From contig JAHCKS010000052.1 in NCBI GenBank assembly GCA_026125665.1, positions 1 to 35,187 of the forward strand: a DNA stretch of 35,187 nt, given 5' to 3'. Made by a program: the position numbers and the translations under genes. The stretch comes from Rubrivivax sp. (GTDB lineage: Bacteria > Pseudomonadota > Gammaproteobacteria > Burkholderiales > Burkholderiaceae_C). The notes beneath the pieces were generated by a model that did no database searches, had not been told where the DNA came from, and saw nothing but the letters and a program-made list of their open reading frames with translations. Shown in pieces: positions 1 through 9,288 of this stretch; the stretch's first letter is position 1; each line of letters starts with the position of its first letter.

Positions 1-492
1 ATCACGAGCCAGATGGCGCAGATCAACACCGTCAACGGCATCGAGACGCTGAACAAGACGGTGCAGGGCCTGAACGGCCAGTTCGTGCAGATGCAGGCGC
101 TGCAGGGCGCCTCGCTGGTCGGCCGCCAGATCACGCTGCAGGGCGACCGCCTGGCCGTCGAGGCCGGCACCGGCAGCGGCGGCTTCGAGCTCGCCGGCAC
201 CGCCGACCGCGTGAAGGTCGAGATCCTGAGCCCGGCCGGCCATGTGCTGGACACGCTGGACCTGGGCGCGCAGACCGCCGGCCGCCACCAGTTCCAGTGG
301 CCGGCGGCCAGCCAGCCCGACGGCGCCAACCTGCGCTTCCGCGTCGTCGCCAGCGCCGGCACGGTGGCCGTGCCGGCGACGCCGCTGATGCGCGATCGCG
401 TCGAGGCCGTCGGCGTGGTCGGCGACCGCCTGATGCTCGAGACGCAGCGCAACGGCGACATCGCCTACGCCGACGTCAAGGCCTTCAACTGA
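1..492 (+). CDS. flgD: FlgD, flagellar hook-capping/scaffold protein (5' partial)
   Basis: FlgD caps the growing hook and allows FlgE subunits to polymerise; it is exported and later discarded. The frame is open from base 1, and the first residues (ITSQMAQINTVNGIE) match the conserved FlgD segment that usually follows 'NPMDN', so about 60 N-terminal residues lie outside the window. The internal ATG at 13 is not the true start. The rest is a beta-rich region (about residues 30-160) typical of the FlgD Ig/tudor-like core, ending KAFN. The gene is followed after 50 bases by flgE, the usual order. The family call is firm; the only uncertainty is the missing 5' end. Confidence 0.93.
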   Translation: MTSQMAQINTVNGIETLNKTVQGLNGQFVQMQALQGASLVGRQITLQGDRLAVEAGTGSGGFELAGTADRVKVEILSPAGHVLDTLDLGAQTAGRHQFQWPAASQPDGANLRFRVVASAGTVAVPATPLMRDRVEAVGVVGDRLMLETQRNGDIAYADVKAFN

Positions 493-542
493 ACGCACCC
501 CATCCCGCCCCCGCGGACCCTTCACCCCCCGAGGATGAATCC

Positions 543-1805
543 ATGAGCTTCCAGCAAGGCCTGTCCGGACTCAACGCGACGAGCAAGAACCTGCAGGTGA
601 TCGGCAACAACATCGCCAACGCCAACACCTACGGCAGCAAGGTCGCGCGCGCCGAGTTCGCCGACGTCTACGCGGCGTCGCTCAACGGCGCCGGCGGCAG
701 CAACATCGGCATCGGCACCAACCTGGTGGCCGTCGCGCAGCAGTTCACCCAGGGCAACATCAAGACGACGGAGAACGCGATGGACCTTGCGATCAACGGC
801 GCCGGGTTCTTCCAGGTCACCGACGGCAAGAGCCCGGTGTCCTACACCCGCAACGGCCAGTTCAAGGTCGACCGCTTCGGTTACCTGGTCAACAACTCCG
901 GGCTGCAGCTGATGGGCTACCGCGCCGACGGCCTGGGCCAGATCCAGCCCGGCCAGGCGGTGCCGCTGCAGCTGCCCACCGGCGGCGTCGCGCCGCAGGC
1001 CACCAGCACGATCGCGCTGGAGATGAACCTGGACGCGCGCGGCCGCGTCTCGGCGCCCACCGCCGGCCCGGCGATCGACTTCAACGACGCCGACACCTAC
1101 AACAACGCCACCTCGCTGACGGTCTACGACCAGCTCGGCCAGGAGGTCGCGCTGACCTACTATTTCCAGAAGAGCGCGCCCGACACCTGGAACGTGTTCG
1201 CCACCGCCAACGGCCAGACGGTGGCCGGCACGCCGGGCAACCCGCAGCCGATCACGACCATGGTCTTCCCGGCCGACGGCAGCACGCCGACCTCGCCGGC
1301 CGGCCCGGTGAGCTTCGACGTGCCGCCGACCACCGACCCCTCGCGCGGCGACACGCGGGCCATCAACGGCATCCAGCTCAACCTGCGCAGCGCGACGCAG
1401 TTCGGCTCGTCCTTCGGCGTCACCGACCTGCAGCAGAACGGCTTCTCGGCCGGCGTGCTGACGGCGATCGCGATCGAGCCCAACGGCATCGTCACCGCGC
1501 GCTACAGCAACGGCCAGTCGCGCCCGGCCGGGCAGGTGGAGATCGTCTCCTTCCGCAGCCCGCAGGGCCTGCAGCCGCTGGGCGACAACGCCTGGGGCCG
1601 CACCTTCGCCAGCGGCGACCCCATCGCCGGGGTGCCGGGCGACGGCACGCTGGGCGTGCTGCAGGCCGGCGCGCTGGAGGAGAGCAACATCGACCTCACC
1701 GGCGAGCTGGTCAACATGATCACCGCGCAGCGCATCTACCAGGCCAACGCGCAGACCATCAAGACGCAGGACCAGGTGATGCAGACCCTGGTGAACCTCC
1801 GCTGA
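543..1805 (+). CDS. flgE: FlgE, flagellar hook protein
   Basis: FlgE is the structural subunit of the hook, exported by the flagellar type III apparatus. The 420-residue product starts MSFQQGLSGLNATSKNL and continues with the rod/hook N-terminal motif IGNNIANANTYG. It ends with the paired C-terminal helix (LTGELVNMITAQRIYQANAQ ... DQVMQTLVNLR). Both coiled terminal segments needed for polymerisation are present, with a flgE-type variable beta domain between them. The ATG at 543 is preceded by a GAGG-like ribosome site near 530. The reading frame is open further upstream, but that extension overlaps flgD and has no family support. The length is normal for a short FlgE. Confidence 0.96.
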   Translation: MSFQQGLSGLNATSKNLQVIGNNIANANTYGSKVARAEFADVYAASLNGAGGSNIGIGTNLVAVAQQFTQGNIKTTENAMDLAINGAGFFQVTDGKSPVSYTRNGQFKVDRFGYLVNNSGLQLMGYRADGLGQIQPGQAVPLQLPTGGVAPQATSTIALEMNLDARGRVSAPTAGPAIDFNDADTYNNATSLTVYDQLGQEVALTYYFQKSAPDTWNVFATANGQTVAGTPGNPQPITTMVFPADGSTPTSPAGPVSFDVPPTTDPSRGDTRAINGIQLNLRSATQFGSSFGVTDLQQNGFSAGVLTAIAIEPNGIVTARYSNGQSRPAGQVEIVSFRSPQGLQPLGDNAWGRTFASGDPIAGVPGDGTLGVLQAGALEESNIDLTGELVNMITAQRIYQANAQTIKTQDQVMQTLVNLR

Positions 1806-1807
1806 TG

Positions 1808-1880
1808 GCACCCCCGGGCTCGCTTCGCTCGCCACCCCCCGAGGGGGCCGCGCCGCGGACCGGGGGACCCGGATCCGCGT
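1808..1880. repeat. GC-rich REP-like intergenic repeat between flgE and flgF
   Basis: The flgE-flgF gap holds a strongly biased stretch: CCCCCGGGC, then a near-symmetrical CTCGCTTCGCTCG, then a CCCCCC-GA-GGGGG fold-back, followed by more GC runs. It can form nested hairpins. Similar 'gctcgcttcgctcgcc...cccccgaggggg' units are scattered between genes in Burkholderiales (recalled knowledge, not searched here). A related but divergent unit appears at 10578-10640. There is no U-tract, so it is not a classical terminator. Confidence 0.45.
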
Positions 1881-1912
1881 CGGACCGCTTCGATCCACTT
1901 CACTGACACGCC

Positions 1913-2638
1913 TTGGACAGACTCATCTACCTGTCGATGGCCGGCGCCAAGGCCACGATGCAGCGCCAGGAGGTGCTGGCGAACAACCTCGCCAATGCCT
2001 CGACGACCGGCTTCCGCGCCGAGCTGCAGGCCTTCCGCGCGGTGCCGGTGCGCGGCGAGGGCGCCAGCACGCGTGTCTATGCGCTGGAGTCCACGGTCGG
2101 CCACGACCAGCGGCCGGGCCCGGTGCAGGGCACCGGGCGTTCGCTGGACGTCGCGATGCAGGGCAACGCCTGGCTCGCCGTGCAGTCGCTGGACGGCACC
2201 GAGGCCTATACCCGCGCCGGCGCGCTGCAGGTCGACGCCGAGGGCCAGCTCGTCACGCCCACCGGCCTGCCGGTGCTGGGCGACGGCGGGCCGGTCACGC
2301 TGCCGGCGAATGCCGCGATCGACATCGGCCCCGACGGCACGATCAGCGCGACGGTGGGCAACCAGCGCCCGCAGCAGGTCGGCCGGCTCAAGCTGGTGAC
2401 GCCCGAGGCGCCGCTCGTGCGCGGCACCGACGGCCTGTTCCGCGCCGCCGACGGCGACCTGCCGGCGGATGCCAATGCGCGGCTGCAGGCCGGCGCGCTG
2501 GAGGGCTCCAACGTGAGCCCGGTCGAAACCATGGTCGCGATGATCGCCGCGGCACGCCAGTTCGAGCACCAGATGAAGATGCTGCAGGGCGCCGAGCAGC
2601 GCGAGCAGGCGGCGCAAAAGCTGCTGGGCCAGACATAG
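1913..2638 (+). CDS. flgF: FlgF, proximal rod protein
   Basis: FlgF is a proximal rod subunit of the flagellar basal body. The 241-residue product begins MDRLIYLSMAGAKATMQRQ, followed by the family motif LANNLANASTTGFRAE. It ends with the conserved C-terminal helix (VSPVETMVAMIAAARQFEHQMKMLQ). The start is TTG at 1913, chosen because MDRLIY is the standard FlgF N-terminus and no ATG or GTG fits nearby. A weak start codon would suit the low copy number of FlgF in the rod. A terminator follows at 2666. Confidence 0.95.
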   Translation: MDRLIYLSMAGAKATMQRQEVLANNLANASTTGFRAELQAFRAVPVRGEGASTRVYALESTVGHDQRPGPVQGTGRSLDVAMQGNAWLAVQSLDGTEAYTRAGALQVDAEGQLVTPTGLPVLGDGGPVTLPANAAIDIGPDGTISATVGNQRPQQVGRLKLVTPEAPLVRGTDGLFRAADGDLPADANARLQAGALEGSNVSPVETMVAMIAAARQFEHQMKMLQGAEQREQAAQKLLGQT

Positions 2639-2665
2639 CCGCCCGCGCGCGGCAACGGAAGAAAC

Positions 2666-2688
2666 AGGCGCCTTCGGGCGCCTTTTTT
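2666..2688 (+). terminator. Intrinsic terminator between flgF and flgG
   Basis: A perfect 7-bp stem (AGGCGCC / GGCGCCT) closes a TTCG tetraloop and runs straight into six T residues (2683-2688). This is the strongest intrinsic terminator shape in the window. It lies 28 bases after the flgF stop and 61 bases before flgG, inside what is otherwise a co-directional flagellar cluster. Confidence 0.85.
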
Positions 2689-2704
2689 CCTGCCCTTGCG
2701 CGGC

Positions 2705-2730
2705 TCAAGCGCGGGCGACACTGCCGCGAA
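2705..2730 (+). promoter_or_regulatory. Candidate flagellar sigma-28-like promoter for flgG
   Basis: TCAAG at 2705 and GCCGCGAA at 2723 resemble the FliA consensus (TAAA/TCAA box and GCCGATAA box). The spacing is about one base shorter than the enterobacterial ideal. The site sits directly after the flgF terminator and 18 bases before the flgG start, where a new promoter would be needed. The -10 match is only partial (GCCG..AA), so the call is tentative. Confidence 0.3.
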
Positions 2731-2748
2731 CGACCCTGGAAGGACACC

Positions 2749-3531
2749 ATGATCCGTTCGCTGTGGATTGCCAAGACCGGCATGGAAGGCCAGCAGACCA
2801 AGCTGGATGCGATCTCGAACAACCTCGCCAACGTCGGCACCAACGGCTTCAAGCGCGCCGGCGTTCAGTTCGAGGACCTGATGTACCAGAACCTGCGCCA
2901 GGCCGGCGCCGCCAACGGCGAGCAGGCGCAGCTGCCCACCGGCCTGCAGGTGGGCCTGGGCGTGCGCGTGGCGGCCAGCACGCGCCACTTCGGCCAGGGC
3001 AGCCTGCAGCAGACCGGCAACAATCTGGACATCGCGATCTCCGGGCAGGGCTTCTTCCAGATCCAGATGCCCGACGGCAGCACCGGCTACACGCGCGACG
3101 GCGCCTTCCGGCTGGACGCCACCGGGCAACTGGTGACCAGCGCCGGCCACGCGGTGATGCCGGGCATCACGGTGCCGGCGGACGCGACCAGCGTGACCGT
3201 CGCGCCCGACGGCACGGTCAACGTATCGCTGCCCGGCCAGGCCGGCGTGCAGGCGCTGGGCCAGATCCAGCTCGCCGGCTTCGTCAACCCGGCCGGGCTG
3301 GAGCCGCGCGGCGGCAATGTCTTCGCCGAGACCGCGGCCTCCGGCGCGCCGAATGCCGGCGCGCCGGGCGCGGCCGGGCTGGGTGCGCTGCAGCAGGGCT
3401 TCGTCGAGGGCAGCAACGTCAACGTGGTCGAGGAGCTGGTGGCGATGATCGCCACCCAGCGCGCTTACGAGCTCAACTCCAAGGCCATCCAGACCTCGGA
3501 CCAGATGCTGCAGCGTCTGGGCCAGCTGTGA
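2749..3531 (+). CDS. flgG: FlgG, distal rod protein
   Basis: FlgG forms the distal rod that crosses the periplasm. The 260-residue product begins MIRSLWIAKTGMEGQQTKLDAISNNLANVGTNGFKRA with the exact rod-family signature. It ends with the conserved helix VNVVEELVAMIATQRAYELNSKAIQTSDQMLQRLGQL. The length equals the usual 260-262. A GGAAGG ribosome site precedes the ATG. FlgH starts 14 bases after the stop. Confidence 0.97.
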   Translation: MIRSLWIAKTGMEGQQTKLDAISNNLANVGTNGFKRAGVQFEDLMYQNLRQAGAANGEQAQLPTGLQVGLGVRVAASTRHFGQGSLQQTGNNLDIAISGQGFFQIQMPDGSTGYTRDGAFRLDATGQLVTSAGHAVMPGITVPADATSVTVAPDGTVNVSLPGQAGVQALGQIQLAGFVNPAGLEPRGGNVFAETAASGAPNAGAPGAAGLGALQQGFVEGSNVNVVEELVAMIATQRAYELNSKAIQTSDQMLQRLGQL

Positions 3532-3545
3532 GCGGAGGCACCGCA

Positions 3546-4211
3546 ATGATCCGCACCGTGGTGCTGTCGTGCGCGCTGCTGCTGCTCGGCGGCTGCGCCT
3601 TCTTCGGCCCGCGCGTCGAGGTCGCCGAAACGCGCCCGGTGCCACCGGCACCGATGCCGCAGCCGGCCGTGGCCAGCGGCGCCATCTTCCAGTCGGCCAG
3701 CTACCGGCCGCTGTTCGAGGACCACCGCGCGCGCCTGGTCGGCGACACGCTGGTCGTGCAGATCGTCGAGCGCGTCAGCGCCAGCCAGAAGAGCACCAGC
3801 ACCGTCGACAAGGGCGGCAGCGTCTCGGCCAGTGTCAGCGCGCTGCCCGGCATCCGCCCGAGCGCCTTCGCGCGCGCCGGCGCCGAGGGCAGCAGCAGCA
3901 ACAGCTTCAGCGGCAAGGGCGCCACCGAGAGCAGTAACGACTTCAGCGGCGTCATCACCGTCACCGTGCGCGAGGTGCTGCCCAACGGCCACCTCGTGAT
4001 CGCCGGCGAGAAGCAGATCGGCGTCAACCAGAACGTCGACGTGCTGCGCTTCTCCGGCCAGGTCGACCCGCGCGCCATCCAGCCCGGCAACTTGGTGCCC
4101 AGCGCGCAGATCGCCAACGTGCGGCTGGAGCACCGCGGCCGCGGCGCGCAGGCCGAGGCGCAGGCCATCGGCTGGCTGGCGCGGGTCTTCCTCAGCGTGC
4201 TGCCGATCTGA
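3546..4211 (+). CDS. flgH: FlgH, flagellar L-ring lipoprotein
   Basis: FlgH forms the outer-membrane L-ring bushing around the rod. The 221-residue product has a lipoprotein signal peptide, [17 protein letters not shown], with lipid-acceptor Cys17 in an LLGGC lipobox. The FlgH core follows, including [24 protein letters not shown], a Ser/Thr-rich loop at about 75-125, and [24 protein letters not shown]. The start at ATG 3546 is preceded by a GGAGG-like site. The stop overlaps the flgI start by one base (TGATG), indicating translational coupling of the two ring proteins. Confidence 0.96.
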   Translation: MIRTVVLSCALLLLGGCAFFGPRVEVAETRPVPPAPMPQPAVASGAIFQSASYRPLFEDHRARLVGDTLVVQIVERVSASQKSTSTVDKGGSVSASVSALPGIRPSAFARAGAEGSSSNSFSGKGATESSNDFSGVITVTVREVLPNGHLVIAGEKQIGVNQNVDVLRFSGQVDPRAIQPGNLVPSAQIANVRLEHRGRGAQAEAQAIGWLARVFLSVLPI

Positions 4212-5377
4212 TGGCCCACACGATGAACCCGAGCCCCGATCGCCTGATGCGCTGGACCGTCGTGCTGGCCTTCCTGGCCGCCAGCAGCGCGCTGTGGTGG
4301 CCGCACCCGGCGGCGGCCACCAGCAGCCCCGGCGCCGCCACGCGCATCAAGGAAGTCGCCGCCGTGCAGGGCGTGCGCAGCAACCAGCTCGTCGGCTACG
4401 GCCTCGTCGTCGGTCTCGACGGCACCGGCGACCAGACCACGCAGACCCCGTTCACGACGCAGAGCCTGATGGCCATGCTGCAGCAGATGGGCGTGACGGT
4501 GCCGCCGGGCACCAGCATGCAGCTGCGCAACGTGGCCGCGGTGATGGTCACCGCGCAGCTGCCGCCCTTCGCGCAGCCCGGGCAGACCATCGACGTCAAC
4601 GTCTCCAGCGTCGGCAATGCCAAGAGCCTGCGCGGCGGCACGCTGATCGCGACGCCGCTGAAGGGCGCCGACGGCAACGTCTATGCGCTGGCCCAGGGCC
4701 AGCTCATCGTCGGCGGCGCCGGCGCCGCGGCGGGCGGCTCCAAGGTGCAGATCAACCACCTGTCGGCCGGCCGCGTGCCCGAGGGCGCGACGGTCGAGCG
4801 CAGCGTGCCGACGCCGCTGATGGACGGCGACACGCTGGCGCTGGGCCTCAATGCGGCGGACTTCAACACCGCGCGCGCGGTGGCCGAGGCGATCAACGGC
4901 GCCAAGGGCGCCGGGACCGCGGCGGCGCTGGACGGCCGCACCGTGCGCGTGCGCGTGCCGCAGGCGGCCGAGCACCGCGTGGCCTTCCTGGCCGACATCG
5001 AGAACCTGCCGCTGCGCCTGGCGCGGCCGGCAGCGCGCGTGGTACTCAATGCACGCACCGGCTCGGTGGTCATGAACGAGGCCGTCACGCTGGGCGAATG
5101 CGCGGTCGCGCATGGCAACCTGGCGGTGACGATCAGCACCACGCCGGTGGTCAGCCAGCCCAACCCCTTCGGCCAGGGCCAGACGGTGGCCGGCGAGAAG
5201 AGCGACATCGCGATCTCGCAGCAGGGTGGCGCGCTGGTCGCGATGCCGGCCGGTGCCAAGCTGACCGACGTCGTCAAGGCGCTCAATGCGCTGGGCGCCA
5301 CGCCGATGGACCTGCTGGCCATCCTGCAGGCCATGAAGTCGGCCGGCGCGCTGCGCGCCGAGATCGAGGTCATCTGA
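4211..5377 (+). CDS. flgI: FlgI, flagellar P-ring protein
   Basis: FlgI forms the periplasmic P-ring. The 388-residue product has a Sec signal peptide (hydrophobic stretch about 15-30, cleavage near residue 36 after PAAA). The strongly conserved FlgI start of the mature protein follows: [32 protein letters not shown]. The ending [16 protein letters not shown]-type sequence and the final EIEVI are also typical. The ATG overlaps the flgH stop. Met5 (4223) is an alternative start that would shorten only the signal peptide. Confidence 0.97.
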   Translation: MAHTMNPSPDRLMRWTVVLAFLAASSALWWPHPAAATSSPGAATRIKEVAAVQGVRSNQLVGYGLVVGLDGTGDQTTQTPFTTQSLMAMLQQMGVTVPPGTSMQLRNVAAVMVTAQLPPFAQPGQTIDVNVSSVGNAKSLRGGTLIATPLKGADGNVYALAQGQLIVGGAGAAAGGSKVQINHLSAGRVPEGATVERSVPTPLMDGDTLALGLNAADFNTARAVAEAINGAKGAGTAAALDGRTVRVRVPQAAEHRVAFLADIENLPLRLARPAARVVLNARTGSVVMNEAVTLGECAVAHGNLAVTISTTPVVSQPNPFGQGQTVAGEKSDIAISQQGGALVAMPAGAKLTDVVKALNALGATPMDLLAILQAMKSAGALRAEIEVI

Positions 5378-5385
5378 GGCCCGCG

Positions 5386-6288
5386 ATGAACGCGCCGACC
5401 ATCGCCTCCGGCGTGGCCTTCGACACGCGCTCGCTGCAGTCGCTGCAGGCGCGCGCGGCCAGCGACCCGAAGGCCGCCGTGCGCGAGGCGGCGCGCCAGT
5501 TCGAGGCCCTGTTCATGCAGGAGCTGGTCAAGAGCATGCGCGCGACCACGCTGGCCAGCGGAATGCTGGACAACGCCGGCTCGCAGATGGGCGAGCAGAT
5601 GCTGGACACCCAGTTTGCCGGCGCGCTGGCCGGGCGCCCGGGCGGGCTGTCCGAGGCCATCATGCGCCAGCTCGAGCGCCAGATGGGCCTGGCGCCGGGG
5701 CCGATCCCGGCCCTGACCTCGGCCAACACCACGCCGGCGCCGCTGACCGCCGCGGCTGGTAGGCCGGCACCGGTGCGCATCCCGCAGACCGCCGCGCTCG
5801 GCTTCGTGCAGCAGCATGGAGAGGCCGCGCGCAGCGCCGAGGCCGCGAGCGGCATCCCGGCCGCCTTCATGGTGGCGCAGGCGGCGCACGAGACCGGCTG
5901 GGGCCGCAAGGAGATCCGCCATGCCGACGGCACGCCCAGCCACAACCTCTTCGGCATCAAGGCCGGCCCGGGCTGGAAGGGGCCGGTCGCCGAGGTGACG
6001 ACGACCGAATACGTGGACGGCCAGCCGCGCAAGCTGGTCGCGAAGTTCCGCGCCTACGGCAGCTACGCCGAGTCCTTCGCCGACTATGCGCGGCTGATGA
6101 AGACCAGCCCGCGCTACGCCGCGGTGCTGGAGCAGGCACGCGTCGGCGCGACCGCGGGCGCGGCGCAGGCCGCCAGCGGTTTTGCGCAGGGCCTGCAGCA
6201 GGCCGGCTACGCGACCGACCCGGCCTATGCCGACAAGCTGACGCGTGTCATCAACACCACGCTGCGGCTGCAGCGCTCGCTCGCCTGA
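5386..6288 (+). CDS. flgJ: FlgJ, rod cap with muramidase domain
   Basis: FlgJ assembles the rod and cuts a hole in peptidoglycan for it. The 300-residue product has an N-terminal rod-binding domain (about 25-105: REAARQFEALFMQELVKSMRA, EQMLDTQFAGAL). A Pro/Ala linker follows, then a C-terminal glucosaminidase-type domain (about 145-300). That domain contains FMVAQAAHETGWGRKEI, whose glutamate is the likely catalytic acid, and SHNLFGIKAGPGWKG. This is the dual-domain form found in beta- and gammaproteobacteria. Start ATG 5386 lies 8 bases after flgI. Confidence 0.96.
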   Translation: MNAPTIASGVAFDTRSLQSLQARAASDPKAAVREAARQFEALFMQELVKSMRATTLASGMLDNAGSQMGEQMLDTQFAGALAGRPGGLSEAIMRQLERQMGLAPGPIPALTSANTTPAPLTAAAGRPAPVRIPQTAALGFVQQHGEAARSAEAASGIPAAFMVAQAAHETGWGRKEIRHADGTPSHNLFGIKAGPGWKGPVAEVTTTEYVDGQPRKLVAKFRAYGSYAESFADYARLMKTSPRYAAVLEQARVGATAGAAQAASGFAQGLQQAGYATDPAYADKLTRVINTTLRLQRSLA

Positions 6289-6300
6289 CGAAAGCCCGCC

Positions 6301-8265
6301 ATGAGCTCCTCACCGCTGATGTCGCTGGGCATCAAGGCCATGCAGGCGAACTATGCGTCGCTGCAGGTCACCGGCCACAACATCGCCAATGCCAACGTCG
6401 CCGGCTATTCGCGCCAGCAGGCCGAGCTGGCGACCAGCCAGGGCCAGTTCACCGGCGCCGGCTTCTTCGGCCGCGGCGTCAACGTGGTCAGCGTCACGCG
6501 ATCGCACGACGCCTTCCTGACGCGCGAGGCCGACTACGCCCGCTCGCTGGCCGCCACCGACAGCGCCAAGCTGCAGATGCTGCGCCGCCTGGAGAGCATC
6601 TTCAAGGGCGGCGAGCAGGGCCTGGGGCACGCGGCCAACGAATTCCTCGGCGCGATGACCGACCTGACGACGCGCCCCGACGACCTCGCGGTGCGGCGTG
6701 TCGTGATGGCGCGCGCCGGCGACCTGGCGGCGCGCTTCGCCGAGGCCGGTCGCTCGCTGGACGACGTGCAGGCCGGCGTCACCGCCACGCTGCGCACCGC
6801 GGTCGCCGAGGTCAACAGCCTGGCCAAGGCGATCGCCAGCGCCAACCAGCGCATCGCCGGGCTCACGGGCCTGGGCCAGCCGGCCAACGACCTGCTGGAC
6901 GAGCGCGAACGCCTGATCTCCAAGCTGTCCCAGCATGTCAGCGTCAGCCGTGTCGAGGCGGCGGACGGCACGCAGGCCATCTTCATCGCCGGCGGCCAGC
7001 GCCTGGTGCTGGGCGCCGAGGCGGCGCAGCTGCAGATGCTGCAGGACCCGGCCGACCCGACCCGCTCGGCGGTCGGCCTGGTGGAAGGCAACGTGCGCCG
7101 GCCGCTGGACGAGAACAGCCTGGCCGGCGGCGACATCGCCGGGCTGCTGCGCTTCCAGAATAGCGACCTCGTGCAGGGGCGCAACCTGGTCGGCCAGCTC
7201 GCCGCGGCGGTGGCGGGCGCGGTCAACGAACAGCAGCAGCGCGGCCTGAACCTGCAGCCGCCGCTCGGGCAGGCGGTCTCGCAGCCGCTGTTCGCGGTCG
7301 GCGCGCCGCAGGCGCTGCCCTATGTCGCGAACGCCCGCGACGCCAGCGGCAACCCGGTCGGCAGCGTGCAGCTCACGGTGACCGACGCCGGCGCGCTGCA
7401 GGCCAGCGACTACGAACTGCGCGAGGACCCGGCCAACGCCGGCCAGTGGACGCTGCTGCGCAAGGCCGACGGCCTGCTGCGCAACGTGGCCGACGGCGAC
7501 GAGGTCGACGGCTTGCGCATCAGCTTCGGCAACCCGCCGCCGCAGGCCGGCGACCGCTTCCTGCTGCAGCCGGTCGCGCGCGCGGCCAACGACATGCGCC
7601 GGCTGCTCGACGACCCGCGCGACCTGGCGGCGGCGTCGCCGCTGGTCGCGACCGCGGACGCCGGCAACACCGGCACCGCGCAGGTCTCGTCGCTGGCGAT
7701 CACGAGCTCGCCGCTGCCGGTGGCCGGCGCCACGGCGCGCGTGAGCTTCACCAGCGACAGCGGCGACTACGACTGGGAACTGGTGGACAGCGCGAACAAC
7801 GTGCTCGCCAGCGGCAGCGGCCAGTGGCAGCCCGGGCAGACCATCCCGGCGCCGCCGCAGGACATCAACGGCTTCGCGCTGCAGCTCTCGGGCGTGCCGC
7901 GCAGCGGCGACCTGCTGACCGTGGCGCCCACGCCGCCGGCCGCGATGGCGTCCAACAACGGCAATGCGGTGGCGCTGCTGGCGCTGCGCGACAGCCCCAT
8001 CGTCGCCGGGCGCACCGCCAGCGAGAGCTGGGGGCTGGCGATGGCCGACGTCGGCGTGCGCGTGCAGAGCGCCGCCTCGGCCAGCGACATCTCCACCGCG
8101 GTGGCCAGCCAGGCCGAGTTCTCGCGCACCTCCAAGTCCGGCGTCAACCTCGACGAGGAGGCGGCGCGGCTGATCCACTTCCAGCAGAGCTACCAGGCGG
8201 CGGCCAAGATGCTGCAGGTGGCGCAGTCGCTGTTCGACACGCTGCTGGACGCCGCGGCGCCCTGA
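6301..8265 (+). CDS. flgK: FlgK, hook-filament junction protein 1
   Basis: FlgK is the first of two junction proteins linking hook to filament. The 654-residue product begins with the HAP1 motif (LMSLGIKAMQANYASLQVTGHNIANANVAGYSRQQ). It ends with the paired helix SGVNLDEEAARLIHFQQSYQAAAKMLQVAQSLFDTLL. The central region carries the usual variable beta domains, consistent with a long FlgK. It is 12 bases downstream of flgJ and 22 upstream of flgL. Junction proteins are late flagellar products in most bacteria, but I see no clear separate promoter here. Confidence 0.96.
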   Translation: MSSSPLMSLGIKAMQANYASLQVTGHNIANANVAGYSRQQAELATSQGQFTGAGFFGRGVNVVSVTRSHDAFLTREADYARSLAATDSAKLQMLRRLESIFKGGEQGLGHAANEFLGAMTDLTTRPDDLAVRRVVMARAGDLAARFAEAGRSLDDVQAGVTATLRTAVAEVNSLAKAIASANQRIAGLTGLGQPANDLLDERERLISKLSQHVSVSRVEAADGTQAIFIAGGQRLVLGAEAAQLQMLQDPADPTRSAVGLVEGNVRRPLDENSLAGGDIAGLLRFQNSDLVQGRNLVGQLAAAVAGAVNEQQQRGLNLQPPLGQAVSQPLFAVGAPQALPYVANARDASGNPVGSVQLTVTDAGALQASDYELREDPANAGQWTLLRKADGLLRNVADGDEVDGLRISFGNPPPQAGDRFLLQPVARAANDMRRLLDDPRDLAAASPLVATADAGNTGTAQVSSLAITSSPLPVAGATARVSFTSDSGDYDWELVDSANNVLASGSGQWQPGQTIPAPPQDINGFALQLSGVPRSGDLLTVAPTPPAAMASNNGNAVALLALRDSPIVAGRTASESWGLAMADVGVRVQSAASASDISTAVASQAEFSRTSKSGVNLDEEAARLIHFQQSYQAAAKMLQVAQSLFDTLLDAAAP

Positions 8266-8287
8266 TCCCGACCCTGCCTGAAGCCCC

Positions 8288-9214
8288 ATGCGCGTCACCA
8301 CCCACAACGCCTTCCAGACCTCGATCGCGAACCTGCAGAAGCGCCAGCAGGCGATGGTCGAGTCGCAGGCCCAGCTCACCAGCGGCAAGCGCGTGCTGCG
8401 CCCCAGCGACGACCCGGCGGCGGCCGCCGCGGCCGAACGGGCGCTGGCCGCCTCGTCGCGCGCCGAGGTGCAGCTGCGCGCGCTGGACGCCAGCCGCAAC
8501 GCGATGACGCTGACCGAGGCCGCGCTGGGCGACGCCGGCGAGCTGCTGGCGCAGATCCGCGAACGCATGATCGCCGCCGGCAATGCCAGCTACAGCGACA
8601 GCGACCGCGCGTCGCTGGCCCAGGCCATGCAGGCCCTGCGCGACGACCTGCTCGCGGTGGCCAACCGCAACGACGGCGCCGGGCGCTTCCTGTTCGGCGG
8701 CCAGGGCAGCGACCGCCCGCCGCTGGTCGACGCGCCGGGCGGCGTCGTCTACGCCGGCACCAGCGGCGAGATGCGCGCCGCCTCCGGCGAGAGCAGCCCG
8801 CTGGCGATCGACGGGCGCGCGGTCTGGCTGCAGGCGCCGGACCCGCGCAACCCGGGCAGCACGCTGTCGCTGTTCGACACCCTGGACCGCGTCGTCGGCG
8901 AGCTGATGACGCCCGGGCGCAGCGGCCCCGACATCGCCGCCACCGTGCGCGACGGCCTGGCCGAGATCGACGCCGGCGCGGCCAACCTGTCGGGCTGGCG
9001 CGCGCGCGCCGGCGAGGCGCTCAACCGCATCGACGGCATCGGCGAGCGGCTGGCCCAGGGCAAGCTCGATGCGCAGCGTGAACGCTCGGAGGCCGAGGAC
9101 CTGGACATGGTCGCGGCGATCGCCGACTTCCAGCAGCGCCAGAGCGGCTACGATGCAGCCCTGAAGACCTATTCGATGGTGCAGCGCCTGTCGTTGTTCG
9201 ACTACCTGCGCTGA
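8288..9214 (+). CDS. flgL: FlgL, hook-filament junction protein 2
   Basis: FlgL joins FlgK to the flagellin filament. The 308-residue product starts [43 protein letters not shown], the flagellin-like N-terminal coiled coil of FlgL. It ends [36 protein letters not shown], the matching C-terminal helix. The length is normal. It closes the co-directional flagellar run; a GC-rich hairpin follows at 9226. Confidence 0.95.
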   Translation: MRVTTHNAFQTSIANLQKRQQAMVESQAQLTSGKRVLRPSDDPAAAAAAERALAASSRAEVQLRALDASRNAMTLTEAALGDAGELLAQIRERMIAAGNASYSDSDRASLAQAMQALRDDLLAVANRNDGAGRFLFGGQGSDRPPLVDAPGGVVYAGTSGEMRAASGESSPLAIDGRAVWLQAPDPRNPGSTLSLFDTLDRVVGELMTPGRSGPDIAATVRDGLAEIDAGAANLSGWRARAGEALNRIDGIGERLAQGKLDAQRERSEAEDLDMVAAIADFQQRQSGYDAALKTYSMVQRLSLFDYLR

Positions 9215-9225
9215 TTCCGCGCCGA

Positions 9226-9246
9226 CCGGCGGGGGCGACCCGCCGG
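9226..9246 (+). terminator. GC-rich hairpin after flgL (no U-tract)
   Basis: An 8-bp perfect stem (CCGGCGGG / CCCGCCGG) with a five-base loop lies 11 bases after the flgL stop. No T-run follows, so termination efficiency is doubtful. It may mark the 3' end of the flagellar transcript or only stabilise it. Confidence 0.4.
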
Positions 9247-9288
9247 CGCAACCTGCCGCCGCAACCTGTCGTCCGGGGCCGCCGACGC

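Noticed and set aside
522-1898. - strand open frame opposite flgE
   Set aside because: FlgE is unmistakable on the + strand; the antisense product has no family features.
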